Below are positions 32,189-42,662 of a DNA stretch of 64,000 nt, piece by piece; within the stretch, counting starts at the first letter, position 1, and the number at the start of each line of letters is the position of its first letter. The position numbers were made by a program, and so were the translations under genes. A model generated the notes under the pieces. It was not told the DNA's origin, did no database searches, and saw only the letters and a list, made by a program, of their open reading frames with translations. Where the stretch lies: contig OY986964.1 in NCBI GenBank assembly GCA_963920575.1, positions 11,282,663 to 11,346,662 on the forward strand, read 5' to 3'. The DNA comes from Narthecium ossifragum (lineage: Eukaryota; Streptophyta; Magnoliopsida; Dioscoreales; Nartheciaceae).

Positions 32189-33892
32189 CTAAACTACTAA
32201 ATACAAGACAAGGATTTTTAATCGCGCCCTTGGCGGCCGTGCCCTAGCACGATGATATGCAAAATCAGTAAGTGCCATGACATGAAGGGTTAACCTTAGT
32301 AGGATCACCAAGGGTAATTCATCATGTGAATCCAAGTGGCACATTACAAGTGGAAGAACTAGCTTTTGCATTCTAACACCAATAAACAAGGTAGCTAGAT
32401 CTCTCAAATAGAAATATGTATCATCATTATGATCAAGTGTCAATGACTCATTCAATGACCTATCAATAATGTCATCATTGTGCTCAAGTGTCTGTGACTC
32501 ATCCAATGACCTATCAATAATGCCATCATGCTCGTGGTCAAGGATGGTAAGATCACAAAATCTGAAATAAATCCGTCGAAGTTTAAAAATATCTATCAAG
32601 GTCATGTTCTTCCTGACTATCCAAGGAGATGAAATAAACACTGGAAATATACCTCGCGGCTTAGAAGCAATGACTTGAAGTTCAGCCGATGGAGGTTCAA
32701 CGAATACCTGGTCCTGGTGGTCTTGGAAGTCGTCTAGATCTTCCTCGTTGCTGGCCGGCCCGTACTGGAGTACTTTGTCTTCTTCCATATGATGTGTCCA
32801 TCCGAGTTCGTGCACGCTAAATGATGTGATTACCTCGCATAGTTGGCGTGCTTTCTCCTCGTCCTTCATAAGTAACTGCAAAAGGAAAGAGTCAAAATTA
32901 GGCTTGGTTTTAGACTCCTTAAGTAAGTCCAAAATCTCTGGCATAGAAAGTTGAGCCGAAACATGTGCATCTTCAGCATCAGAAGCATGAACATGTGCAT
33001 TACTAACATTGGAATCATGAGTATACGCATAGTGAATGTTAGTATCATGAACATGCGTATGAGCGCTAAAATCATGTACATATGCATCACACATATTAGA
33101 ATCAATAGCTTGTGCATCAATAGGACTAGAATTTTGAACATGCACACTAGCACTACCGTCATGAGCATATGCATCATCAACATGAACATCTTCAGCATGT
33201 GCACCATAAGCATTAAAATCATGGATGTATGCATCAGAAGCACTAAAGTCATTGACACATGCATCATACGTGTTAGGCTCATCAACATGCACATCATGGG
33301 GAGTAGCAACATAAGTATCATGCACATAATCATCATAAGCACTAGGATAAGAGTAGAAAGGCTCATTGTGTTGCAGATAGCTGTTGGACGTTAAGGCGAC
33401 ATTGGAATGCTTGTAGGATTTGGCATTGGAATGATCATGATAACCATCCCAGCGCCCCGGAACCGTCTGTGTATAAGTCGTCTCCACAAGCTCATCCAAA
33501 TACCTCATAGCTTCATCAGAATCAATCTGCAAAAACTCACCCCTGCATCTTGTTTCAAGAATTTGACGTTCATGCTTAGTTAATCCATAATAAAAATAGC
33601 TAACTAAACGCCAATTAGGATAACCATGTTGAGGGCATGAAGCTATTAAACTGGTAAATTGCTGCCATGCATAACATAATGACTCATTATCCTTTTGTGC
33701 AAAGGATGAAATTTTTGTTTTCAATGCGTTAATCATATAAGTAGGAAGATACTCATTGACAGAAACATGACTCGTTCTATTCTCCAAGCTCAATTCGTAT
33801 ATACTTTTCTTACGAACTGTTGTTTGAGACATTCCATCTCTCGACTTCATAGAACATGATCTCAAATAGTATTGATATAATCCATTTTCCAT
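32189..33892 (-). CDS. B-family ORF: gag-like segment, His/Asp repeats, conserved C-terminal module
   Basis: 567 codons, ATG at 33892. Residues about 55-150 resemble the C-terminal half of a gag domain (SFAQKDNESLCYAWQQF, CPQHGYPNW, YFYYGLTKHE). About 165-330 is a His/Asp/Ala/Tyr-rich tract with repeated DAYVHD, AHVHD and HVDDAYAHD motifs in place of zinc knuckle and protease. About 330-380 is a helical MPEILDLLKESKTKPNF segment. About 420-520 is the module RGIFPVFISSPWIVRKNMTL...RRIYFRFCDL shared with C1. It starts about 215 bases after the PBS, where gag should lie. A broken copy is in B2. Function unknown; structural or RNA-binding role is inference. Confidence 0.75.
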   Translation of the reverse strand: MENGLYQYYLRSCSMKSRDGMSQTTVRKKSIYELSLENRTSHVSVNEYLPTYMINALKTKISSFAQKDNESLCYAWQQFTSLIASCPQHGYPNWRLVSYFYYGLTKHERQILETRCRGEFLQIDSDEAMRYLDELVETTYTQTVPGRWDGYHDHSNAKSYKHSNVALTSNSYLQHNEPFYSYPSAYDDYVHDTYVATPHDVHVDEPNTYDACVNDFSASDAYIHDFNAYGAHAEDVHVDDAYAHDGSASVHVQNSSPIDAQAIDSNMCDAYVHDFSAHTHVHDTNIHYAYTHDSNVSNAHVHASDAEDAHVSAQLSMPEILDLLKESKTKPNFDSFLLQLLMKDEEKARQLCEVITSFSVHELGWTHHMEEDKVLQYGPASNEEDLDDFQDHQDQVFVEPPSAELQVIASKPRGIFPVFISSPWIVRKNMTLIDIFKLRRIYFRFCDLTILDHEHDGIIDRSLDESQTLEHNDDIIDRSLNESLTLDHNDDTYFYLRDLATLFIGVRMQKLVLPLVMCHLDSHDELPLVILLRLTLHVMALTDFAYHRARARPPRARLKILVLYLVV

Positions 33893-34106
33893 CTTTTCTT
33901 TTTTTTCAGTTTTTTTTTTTTTTTTTTTGGGTCAGTTTTTTTTTTAGCAAGTCAAAATAAAACGAAAAATCAAAATAAAACTAAAAAAGAAAATAAAGAA
34001 AACTAAGGAAAAAGAAATAAAAATCCCAAGAAAAAGGAACAAAGTTACCGCCTTCGATGTCTTCAATCATCGTGATCTGTTGATTCTGGCGCTTTTCTGA
34101 ACCATT

Positions 34107-34124
34107 TCCCCGGCAACGGCGCCA
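34107..34124 (-). promoter_or_regulatory. Primer-binding site of B1 (tRNA-Asp)
   Basis: Minus strand TGGCGCCGTTGCCGGGGA, five bases inside the 5' LTR end at 34130; identical to the A1 site. The leader 33893-34106 contains T-runs and is noncoding. Confidence 0.93.
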
Positions 34125-34129
34125 ATTTT

Positions 34130-35930
34130 TGATGTCGCTCAAATGTGTCACGCACAGCGGTCGCGGTGCAGTACAGCATAAGAGAGGTCGAATCCCACAG
34201 AGAGACAAGCAGGAAAGATCCAGAAATACAAATAACAATAAATTGAAAACAATCAAGAGCGTAAAAAGTTAAGAAAATAGATCGGAGATGTAATGGTAAG
34301 ATAAAGGTAACGAAAGAAATCAGGATTTGAATGAGGCTAGGCTTCAGGAATCACATCACTCGGATTTAGGTTCTTCTCTTCTCAATGGTTCATATGGTAC
34401 TCAGTTAAGGGATTCACATCCCAATCGCCTTAACCGGAAGATATAGAATTATGAATCTGATAAAATATAAATGTCTCTTTCTATGATTGGTTCCTCCTTT
34501 TTATAGTTCTAACTTCATCCAACCAAACCTAAGAATACGCGATACCGGCTGTCACTACAGGCAACGCGCGGCAAAAGTTCATCGGGACAAAGCCCTAACT
34601 CTAACCGGATCTCTAAGAATACACAATACCAACTCTCACAATCGGCAATGCATAGCAAAGATCTCACGGTATAGAGCCCCAACCTTATCTAACCAGATCC
34701 CTAAGAATATACAATACCAGCTGTCACTACGGGCAATGTATAGCAAAGGTCTCACGAGACTCGGTAGGAGAATTGAAGGAGATAACTATGAGATCACAAT
34801 ATCATAAAAGAAGCATGACTGGATTTATAATAATGTTTAACCACAAAGCAATCTGTGAAGATCCAATACATAAGAAGAGTTTAACAATAAAGATTAAAAA
34901 CATGAACCATCGTTGGAGAAGAAACCCTAATCCTCGCTAGATCATCCGTCCGCCATGCCCGTGGATTACTCGGCCATGGATGGAGATTCCTTCATCTTCT
35001 TCCCTTGGGAAACACCCAGAAAAGAGCCTCCAAAAACGTCCAAGAAGTCCCCCTTGATTAGCCCTAAGTTTCCTATTTATAGGGTCCAAGAATTAGTAAA
35101 CTCGGATTAATCAAAACCGTTGATTTTCGTCACTGGGCAAGTCCGATCGATCCTTCTCGGGATGTTGGATCGATCGGTCTCTTGAAATCTCCAATCTTCT
35201 ATTTACGCCCGAGTCCGATCGATCGGACTAAGGGAGTCGGATCGATCGATTTCGTAAAAATCCTTCGTCTCTGGCTCTTCCCGAGTTCGATCGATGGACG
35301 GATCGATCGAACTCTGCTCCTCTAAAAAGCATACGTTCTGTCACCCTTTAATTCCCAAGTCCGATCGATCGGATTATGTATGTTGGATCGATTAGTTGAG
35401 TAAAAATCCGCTGTTTTTGACTTTTTCCGAGTCCGATCGATCGGACCATTGGTGTCGGATCGATCGGACCCTATGGGAGCGAAGGAGGGATCGATCAGAT
35501 CATATTCAACCAAATAACGCATGTTCTGTCATGATTTTGTCAGGTCCGATCGATCGGCGGATCGCTCGGACTTCCAGCTTATTTTCCTTTCTGCCATTCA
35601 GACTGCGCATCGGTACTGAAATTGCCGTAACTTCTTCTAGGAAACTCGGAATCACGAACCGTAAAATTCCCCAGAATCTAGACTTCAAGAGCTCTCCAAC
35701 CACATATGGCACATCATCTGATTCTTCATGAGCAGGTACAGATTAATTGTTGAAGTTGATCCATATACTCTTTTCAGCTTCTTTTAGCTCCAATTTCCTG
35801 CATTTTCCAAACAACCATGTGAAGCAACATATAGATATAAAAATAGTAATAAAGATGCTGATTAAGGATAATAATCTAGCAATTGAGATGGTTTTAAGGT
35901 TGTTCAGAGTGCACTTTCATGCACTCATCA
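34130..35930 (-). repeat. 5' LTR of B1
   Basis: 1801 bp, the same length as the 3' LTR. TATAAATA complement at 35074-35081, downstream (minus sense) of the CCGATCGATCGG array (35140-35575) and the U3 core (about 35600-35720). The first part of U3 matches A LTRs, whereas the U5 and terminus (GAGCGACATCA) are B-specific. Confidence 0.95.
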
Positions 35931-35935
35931 GTAAG

Positions 35936-38654
35936 TCCTACTATGTGCATGCATCGCATTATTTTGGAAGATGATGCCAAACCTATACGGGATGCCCAGT
36001 GTCGCCTCAACCCAAACATGAAAGACGTTGTTCGGGAAGAGATCCTTAAGTTGCTCGATGTTGGCGTGTTCTATCCTATTTCTGACAGCAAATGGGTAAG
36101 TCCAGTTCACGTGGTGCCTAAGAAATCAGGGATAACAGTTGTGAAGAATGAGAACAATGAGCTCATACCCACGCGGATGACTACTGGATGGCGTGTCTGC
36201 ATCGATTATCGCAAGCTTAATGCAGCTACTAAAAAGGACCACTTTTCTATACCTTTTATTGATCAAATGCTTGAACGCTTAGCTGGTCACTCATTTTATT
36301 GTTTTCTTGATGGATTTTCAGGTTATAATCAAATTGCTATCGCCCCAGAGGACCAAGAGAAGACAACTTTCACCTGTCCGTTTGGAACATTCGCATACAG
36401 AAGGATGCCGTTCGGATTGTGCAATGCACCTGCCACCTTTCAAAGATGCATGATATCGATTTTCTCCGACATGATAGAAAGGTTTGTCGAGGTATTCATG
36501 GATGATTTTTCTGTATTTAGGAATTCTTTTGATAATTGCCTGGCACACCTAACCTTGGTGCTTAAAAGATGTGAAGAGACAAATTTGACATTGAGCTGGG
36601 AGAAGAGTCATTTCATGGTAAGGCAAGGTATTGTGTTGGGACATGCTATTTCTAGTAAAGGTATTGGCGTAGATAAAGCAAAAATAGATTTGATTGAGAA
36701 ATTACCGCCCCCTACTTCTGTGAAAGGTGTGCGGAGTTTTTTGGGCCATGCAGGATTTTATCGCAGATTCATTAGAGATTTTTCTAAAATTGCACAACCA
36801 TTGTGTGATTTATTGGCCAAAGATAGTGAGTTTAAGTTTTGTAAAGCTTGTCTTGATGCTTTCAATACTTTGAAAGAGAAATTGATTACTGCACCAATTA
36901 TTATGCCTCCTGATTGGTCGTTGCCCTTGGAAATAATGTGTGATGCTTCTGATTATGCTATAGGGGCTGTTCTAGGACAAAGGGTAAATAAGGTCTCTCA
37001 TGCTATTTATTATGCAAGTCGTACACTCAATGATGCTCAAATCAATTATTCAACTACTGAAAAAGAATTACTTGCTGTTGTTTTTGCATTGGAGAAATTT
37101 CGCTCTTATTTGATTAGATCTAAAATTATTATTTATTCAGATCATGCAGCATTGAAATATCTACTAACCAAAAAGGATACAAAGCCAAGGTTAATCAGGT
37201 GGATCGTACTGCTGCAAGAGTTTGATTTGGAAATAAGGGACAAGAAAGGGAGCGATAATGTAGTGGCAGATCACTTGTCACGACTGGAACACATGGGCGG
37301 CCCTAAGGATGTACAACCCATCCAAGAATGCTTTCCCAATGAACAACTATTTTCTGTGAATGGTAAAGAGCCCTGGTATGTGGATATTGTTAACTATCTA
37401 GCTAGTAATGTTCTGCGTGCTGATCTAAGTTCACAAGAAAAGAAAAGATTTTTGTCCACAGTCAGATATTACTTTTGGGATGACCCTTATTTATTTAAAC
37501 ATTGTCCTTATCAAATAATAAGGCGTTGTGTTTCAGAATATGAGCATGACCATATATTGAAATTTAGTCATGAATTAACGTGTGGAGGACACTTTGGAGG
37601 TAAGAAAACTGCTTTTAAAGTTCTTCAATCTGGTTTCTTTTGGCCTACATTATTCAAAGATGCATTTACTTTTGTTGCTAAGTGTGACAGATGTCAACGG
37701 TCAGGGAACATAAGCAAAAGGAATGAGATGCCTCTTACAAATAATCTGGTGGTGGAATTGTTCGATGTTTGGGGCATAGACTTTATGGGACCGTTTCCTC
37801 CATCATACGGGTACACGTATATTCTTGTTGCTGTAGATTATGTGTCTAAGTGGATTGAAGCAATTGCAACCAGGAATAATGACAGCAAGACCGTGGTGGG
37901 ATTCTTGAAGGATATGATTTTTACAAGGTTTGGTATACCTCGGGCGATTATAAGTGATGGGGGATCACACTTTTGCAATAGAGCGTTTGATGCATTGTTG
38001 AAGAAATACAACATCACTCATCGGGTCGCAACCCCTTACCACCCTCAAACGTCGGGCCAAGTGGAGGTGAGCAATAGGCAAATAAAGACGATCCTGGAAC
38101 GAGTTGTTGGCACTATAAGGAAGGATTGGGCAGTGAAATTGAATGATGTTCTTTGGGCGTATCGCACTGCATATAAAACTCCAATTGGTATGAGCCCTTA
38201 TCGCATTGTCTTTGGAAAAGCATGTCATCTACCGGTGGAATTGGAGTATAGGGCCTATTGGGCAATAAAGCAGCTGAATTTTGACATGAGAGAAGCGGGG
38301 GATATGAGAAAGATGCAATTGAATGAATTGGATGAGCTGCGGAATGAAGCGTACGAGAATGCTAAGATTTACAAGAAAAGAACCAAGCTCTATCATGATA
38401 AAGTAATACAACGGAAGGAGTTTACACCAGGTATGAAAGTTTTACTTTATAACTCACGAATGAAATTCTTTCCAGGTAAATTAAGATCCAGATGGACGGG
38501 CCCGTTCAAAGTGACACAAGTATCGCCTCACGGTGCTGTTGAAATTGAGAATGAAAGGAATGGGAGCAAATTCAAAGTCAATGGGCACCGCTTGAAATTG
38601 TATTTGGAAGGACATTCAGATGTGGTGGATGCAGTTGATTTTAGTGAACCTTAA
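35936..38654 (+). CDS. pol: A1 pol: RT, RNase H, integrase
   Basis: About 905 codons, in frame from [17 protein letters not shown] to the stop after VDFSEP. The frame extends upstream to 35919 only through B1 LTR sequence. [27 protein letters not shown], the active site FMDD (36495-36506). RNase [38 protein letters not shown]. Integrase: zinc-binding [13 protein letters not shown]...KCDRCQR; DDE residues in [18 protein letters not shown] and [11 protein letters not shown]-terminal [23 protein letters not shown] is typical of Athila. No chromodomain. All catalytic motifs appear intact; separated from its own protease by B1. Confidence 0.93.
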
Positions 38655-39307
38655 ACTTGGTATTACGTCTTGCCTAGACGTTAAATAAAGCGCTGGGTGG
38701 GAGGCAACCCACCAAGGTAACCAGTTTTTAACTTTAAGTTTTAGTTTTCAATTTTATATTTTCTCTTTTGTTTTTCTTTTAGGTTTTCAGCCACCCGGAG
38801 GATCCTTGAGGAGATGTTCGCTATTCTATCAGGTGGCCTCGTTCTTATTTACAGTATCTTGTCTCTTCCTTTTCTGGAAATTTTTTGGATTGCCACCTCC
38901 TACATATTTTTATTGGATAAATGCACACATTGAGGACAATGTTGAATTCAGGTTGGGGGGTGTAGACATTCATGACTTTATTCATGCTACCTTGTAGGTT
39001 TAATAGTGTTAAATTGTACATGAGCTGAAATGTTTATGCTTATTTTACATGCTGCTTTCATATGGATTGGCCGATACATTGATTGCATGTATGATAACCT
39101 GAAGGTAGAATATTATGTGATTCACACACGAACACTTTATGTGCAGTGGCGATTATACTCACCAGAGGAATGAGCATGCTATTGTCAATCTAGACCATGA
39201 TTTCAGCATTAGCTAGTGTTGAGTATTGCATGCAGAAAAAAAAAAATACAGAAAAAGTTCTGGAGCTTTAATAAGCTGTGCCTAAACGACTGTTAGGTGA
39301 TCTACTT

Positions 39308-39455
39308 AATAACCGGGTGTTCTTGCCTCAGGAAGCAGGGAGCTCGCGTAAAAAGGTAGAACCACTAAAAAAAAAAAAAACTACTCAGTGTTTTGTTAAG
39401 TAACCGGGTCTCTATGCCTCATGAAGCGGAGAGTGCTCGTGTAAAACGGAAAAAT
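39308..39455 (+). repeat. Duplicated 3' noncoding modules a and b (A1 copy)
   Basis: Two imperfect tandem copies of a roughly 58-base module: a at 39308-39365 (AACCGGGTGTTCTTGCCTCA, GGGAGCTCGCGTAAAAAGG) and b at 39400-39457 (AACCGGGTCTCTATGCCTCA, GCGGAGAGTGCTCG). An A-run follows each. Module b can form a CTCT...AGAG stem. Present in the same order in 5123-5260, B1, B2 and B3, though the surrounding sequence has diverged. Confidence 0.85.
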
Positions 39456-39818
39456 GTTTGATAGTTGAAAAAAAAAAAAAAAGAGCATGTTGTACTTAAA
39501 GTGCGAGGGTTGGATGATTGGTCATGAAGATAGTAGCGTTTTTGGACTAATGGTGGGTAGAAGTTGCTTCTGTACGTAACATTTATTTATCACGTCACAT
39601 GTGTTCTTCTGGATGGTGTTAGCATGTTTGAAGTGTAGAAGTTGATTTCATATGTTGGTGGTATGTGTATGAGTATTATAAGTTTTCGTGCTCTGTACGG
39701 TGTACAACATTATTGACTTGATAAGGCAGAACTTTTATCATGCTTGTCTACATCCTTGAACCGTGGTGTGCTTAATATATTTTATGCGCTTAAAATTGCT
39801 AGAGACTAGCAATAAGCT

Positions 39819-39830
39819 GGTTGGGGGGTG
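39819..39830 (+). promoter_or_regulatory. Polypurine tract of A1
   Basis: GGTTGGGGGGTG immediately before TGATGAGTGC of the 3' LTR: the expected plus-strand primer position for reverse transcription. Confidence 0.88.
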
Positions 39831-41083
39831 TGATGAGTGCATGAAAATGCACTCTAAATAGCCTTATAACCATCTCAATTGCTAGATTATTCTCTTTAAT
39901 CAACATTTTTATTCCTATTTTTATATCTATATGTTGCTTCACATAGTTGTTTGGAAAATGCAGGAAAAAGGAGAAAAGAAGCTGAAAAGAGTGCATGGAT
40001 CAACTTTAAAGATTAATCTGTACCTGCTCATGAAGAATCAGAATATGTGCCATATATGGTTGGAAAGCTCTTGAAGTCTAGATTCTGGAGAATTTTACGG
40101 TTCGTGATTCCGAGTTTCCTAGAGGAAGTTATGGCAATTTTAGTACCGATGGCGCAGTCTGAATGGCAGCACAGTAAATAGGCTGGAAGTCCGAGCGAAG
40201 GTCCGATCGATCGGACCACGCAAAAACGTGACAGAACATGTGTTTTTCAGCCACAACACATCCGATCGATCCCTCCATCGCTCTTATGGGGTCCGATCGA
40301 TCCGACATCAATGGTCCGATCGATCGGACTCAGGAAAAGTCAAAAACAGCGGATTTTTACTCAACCGATCGATCCAACACTCATAATTCGTTCGATCGGA
40401 GTTGGGAATTAAAGGGTGACAGAACGTATGCTTTTTAGAGGAACACAATTCGATCGATCGGACCATCGATCGAACTCGGGAAGAGCCAGAGATGAAGAAT
40501 TTTTACGAAGTCGATCGATCCGACTCCCTTAGTCCGATCGATCGGGCTCGGGCGTAAATAGAAGTGGGAGATCTCAATGAGACCGATCGATCCAACATCC
40601 CGAGGAGGATCGATCGGATGTTTCCAGTGAATTAAATCAACGGTTTTGATTTAACCCGAGTTTAGGCCTATAAATAGGATACTTAGGGTTATCAAAGGGG
40701 GACTTTTGGAGGACTTTTTGGCAGCGTTTGGAGGCGAAGAGAAGGGTTCCAGGCTTGGTTTTCTTTTCTTATTTCTTCTTTATTTCTCCATTAGTTTTGC
40801 TGCCCTCATGATGAACATGAGTGGCTAGTTTCTTTTCTAAGGTACCGATGTAGCCCTAACTGAATCATTCTATGTTATTGGATCATGATTATTTTATCAG
40901 TTTATTTTCCTTGATTTATTCATTATTATAACTGAGATTTTAAATACCTTTATTTGGCCAATAAAAGTATTATAGATTGTTTTATGTGAGATTGGGCGAG
41001 GGTTCATTCCCTAATCTTGCAGGATCTATGAATGAATGAGTTTATGTCGAGGCCGGGTTCAAGCTAAGAGTATTCTTGGTTCA
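39831..41083 (+). mobile_element. 3' LTR of A1, truncated
   Basis: First 1253 of about 1673 bp, including the U3 core, palindrome array (40195-40625) and TATAAATA (40669-40676). It ends within GTATTCTTGGTTCAT and continues directly into an RT sequence of another element (B4). The joined bases fit both partners, so a microhomology deletion or recombination is likely. The right target duplication of A1 (CTTTC) is therefore not present. Confidence 0.92.
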
Positions 41084-42662
41084 TATGCTTTCCGTAGAAT
41101 GCCATTTGGATTATGTAATGCTCATGCTACTTTTCAGCGTTGTATGATGAGTATGTTTGCTGATATGATCGAGGAATGTATGGAAGTATATATGGATGAC
41201 TTGACTGTATTTGGTAATACTTTTGATGCATGTTTGCAAAACTTAAAGAGAGTCTTGAGCAGGTGTGAGGAGAAGAACCTTGTGCTTAATTGGGAAAAGT
41301 GTCACTTCATGGTACCCTCAGGCATTGTGTTGGGCCATATTGTCTCTTCCAAAGGCATTGAGGTAGATCGATCAAAAATTGATCTCATCTCAAATCTTCC
41401 TGTGCCAAAGGCCGTTAAAGATGTTAGATCCTTTCTAGGGCATGCTGGTTTTTACAGGAGATTCATTCAAAAATTTTCTGCCATTGCTCGTCCTTTATGT
41501 AATCTGTTGATAAAGGATACCCCTTTTGAGTGGACTATTGATTGTCAGAAGGCTTTTCAAGCCTTGATTGATAAATTGACTTCCGCACCTATTGTGCAAC
41601 CACCCGATTGGAGCCTTCCTTTTGAACTGATGTGTGATGCAAGTGATTTTGCTGTGGGAGCTGTTTTAGGACAGCGAAAAGATGATAAACCTCATGTTAT
41701 TCATTATGCTAGCCGAACCTTGAATAATGCACAGATGAATTATTCTACCACTGAGAAAGAACTATTGGCTATAGTCTTTGCATTAGATAAGTTTCGTGCT
41801 TATTTGATTGGTTCTCCCATTACTATTTTCACTGATCATGCCGCACTTAAGTACCTTCTCACCAAGAAGGATGCTAAAGCGCGCCTAATTCGTTGGATAT
41901 TAATCTTACAGGAATTCGATATCTCCATCAAAGATAAAAAGGGCGTGGAGAACGTTGTTGCTGATCACCTATCAAGGCTGATGGTGGAAGTAGAGGAAGA
42001 TGAGCCACCAATCATGGATGACTTCCCTGATGAGCAACTCTTTTCAGTTGCAAGACTGCCCTGGTATGCGCACATTGTTAACTACTTAGCGACAGGTGAG
42101 ATCCCTTCATTTTGGAGTGCGCAGGATAAGCGTAGATTCTTTGTTGAGGTAAAGAAATTTTATTGGGATGATCCTTGTCTGTTTAAGTATTGTCCTGATC
42201 AGATTATGTGCAGGTGTGTCCCTGATTATGAAATCGAAAGCATCATTACATTCTATCACTCTCATGCATGTGGAGGCCATTTTTCGATTAAAAAGACTGC
42301 TGCTAAAATTCTTCAATGTGGTTTTTACTGGCCTACTATGTTTCGTGACGTTAATATTTTCTGCAAATCCTGTGATAGATGCCTAACACTAGGAGCTTTA
42401 TCTAGGAGACATATGATGCCTTTGAACCCAATTCAAGCTGTCGAGATTTTTGATTGTTGGGGTATAGACTTTATGGGACCCTTCCCTTCTTCTTTTGGCT
42501 ATTTATATATATTGTTGGCTGTGGAATACGTGTCTAAGTGGGTGGAGGCTATTGCATGTAGGAATAATGATCATTCCACTGTCATCAAGTTTCTTAAAGA
42601 GCATGTTTTGTCTAGATTTGGTACTCCTAGGGTCATTATTAGTGACCAAGGATCCCATTTTT
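41084..42662 (+). pseudogene. B4 pol, part 1: RT (N-truncated), RNase H, integrase
   Basis: Starts in mid-RT at [13 protein letters not shown]; active site YMDD (VYMDDLTVF). RNase H CDASDFAVGAVLG, TEKELLAIVFAL and [24 protein letters not shown]; integrase zinc region HACGGHFSIKK...SCDRC; core [15 protein letters not shown] and IISDQGSHF. At about 42661 two bases are missing relative to B3 (CATTTTT-AACCGC versus CATTTTTGTAACCGC), causing a stop. The RT N-terminus, protease and gag are absent owing to the junction at 41084. It shows what a coding-complete B pol looked like. Confidence 0.9.

Larger units (their letters stand above)
28339..35930 (-). mobile_element. Complete nonautonomous Athila-type element B1
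   Basis: 7592 bp with two 1801-bp LTRs, a PBS, PPT-like tracts and the perfect target duplication GTAAG (28334-28338, 35931-35935), inserted into A1 pol between protease and RT. By eye the LTRs differ at about 17 positions (about 0.9%), mostly transitions. Internal region 30140-34129 encodes the unusual B ORF and only remnants of RNase H and integrase; RT, protease and the integrase catalytic core are absent. Since it transposed recently it must have been mobilised in trans (inference). Confidence 0.95.
38655..39830 (+). other. A1 3' noncoding region (no env)
   Basis: 1.18 kb without a convincing ORF where many Athila elements have an env-like gene. Contents: the stem GGTGGG-AGGCAA-CCCACC (38696-38713), a motif widespread after pol in plant Ty3 elements; TTGAGGACAATG and an internal PPT-like GGTTGGGGGGTG (38951-38962); modules a and b with A-runs; the hairpin TTGCTAGAGACTAGCAA (39796-39812); and the final PPT GGTTGGGGGGTG just before the LTR. 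Confidence 0.85.

Noticed and set aside
32866..33394. Met/Ile/Thr-rich ORFs on both strands over the B ORF repeats (also 49526-49991)
   Set aside because: Shadows of the His/Asp repeat tract (GCATGTGCATCA-type text) in other frames. The minus-strand B ORF explains it.
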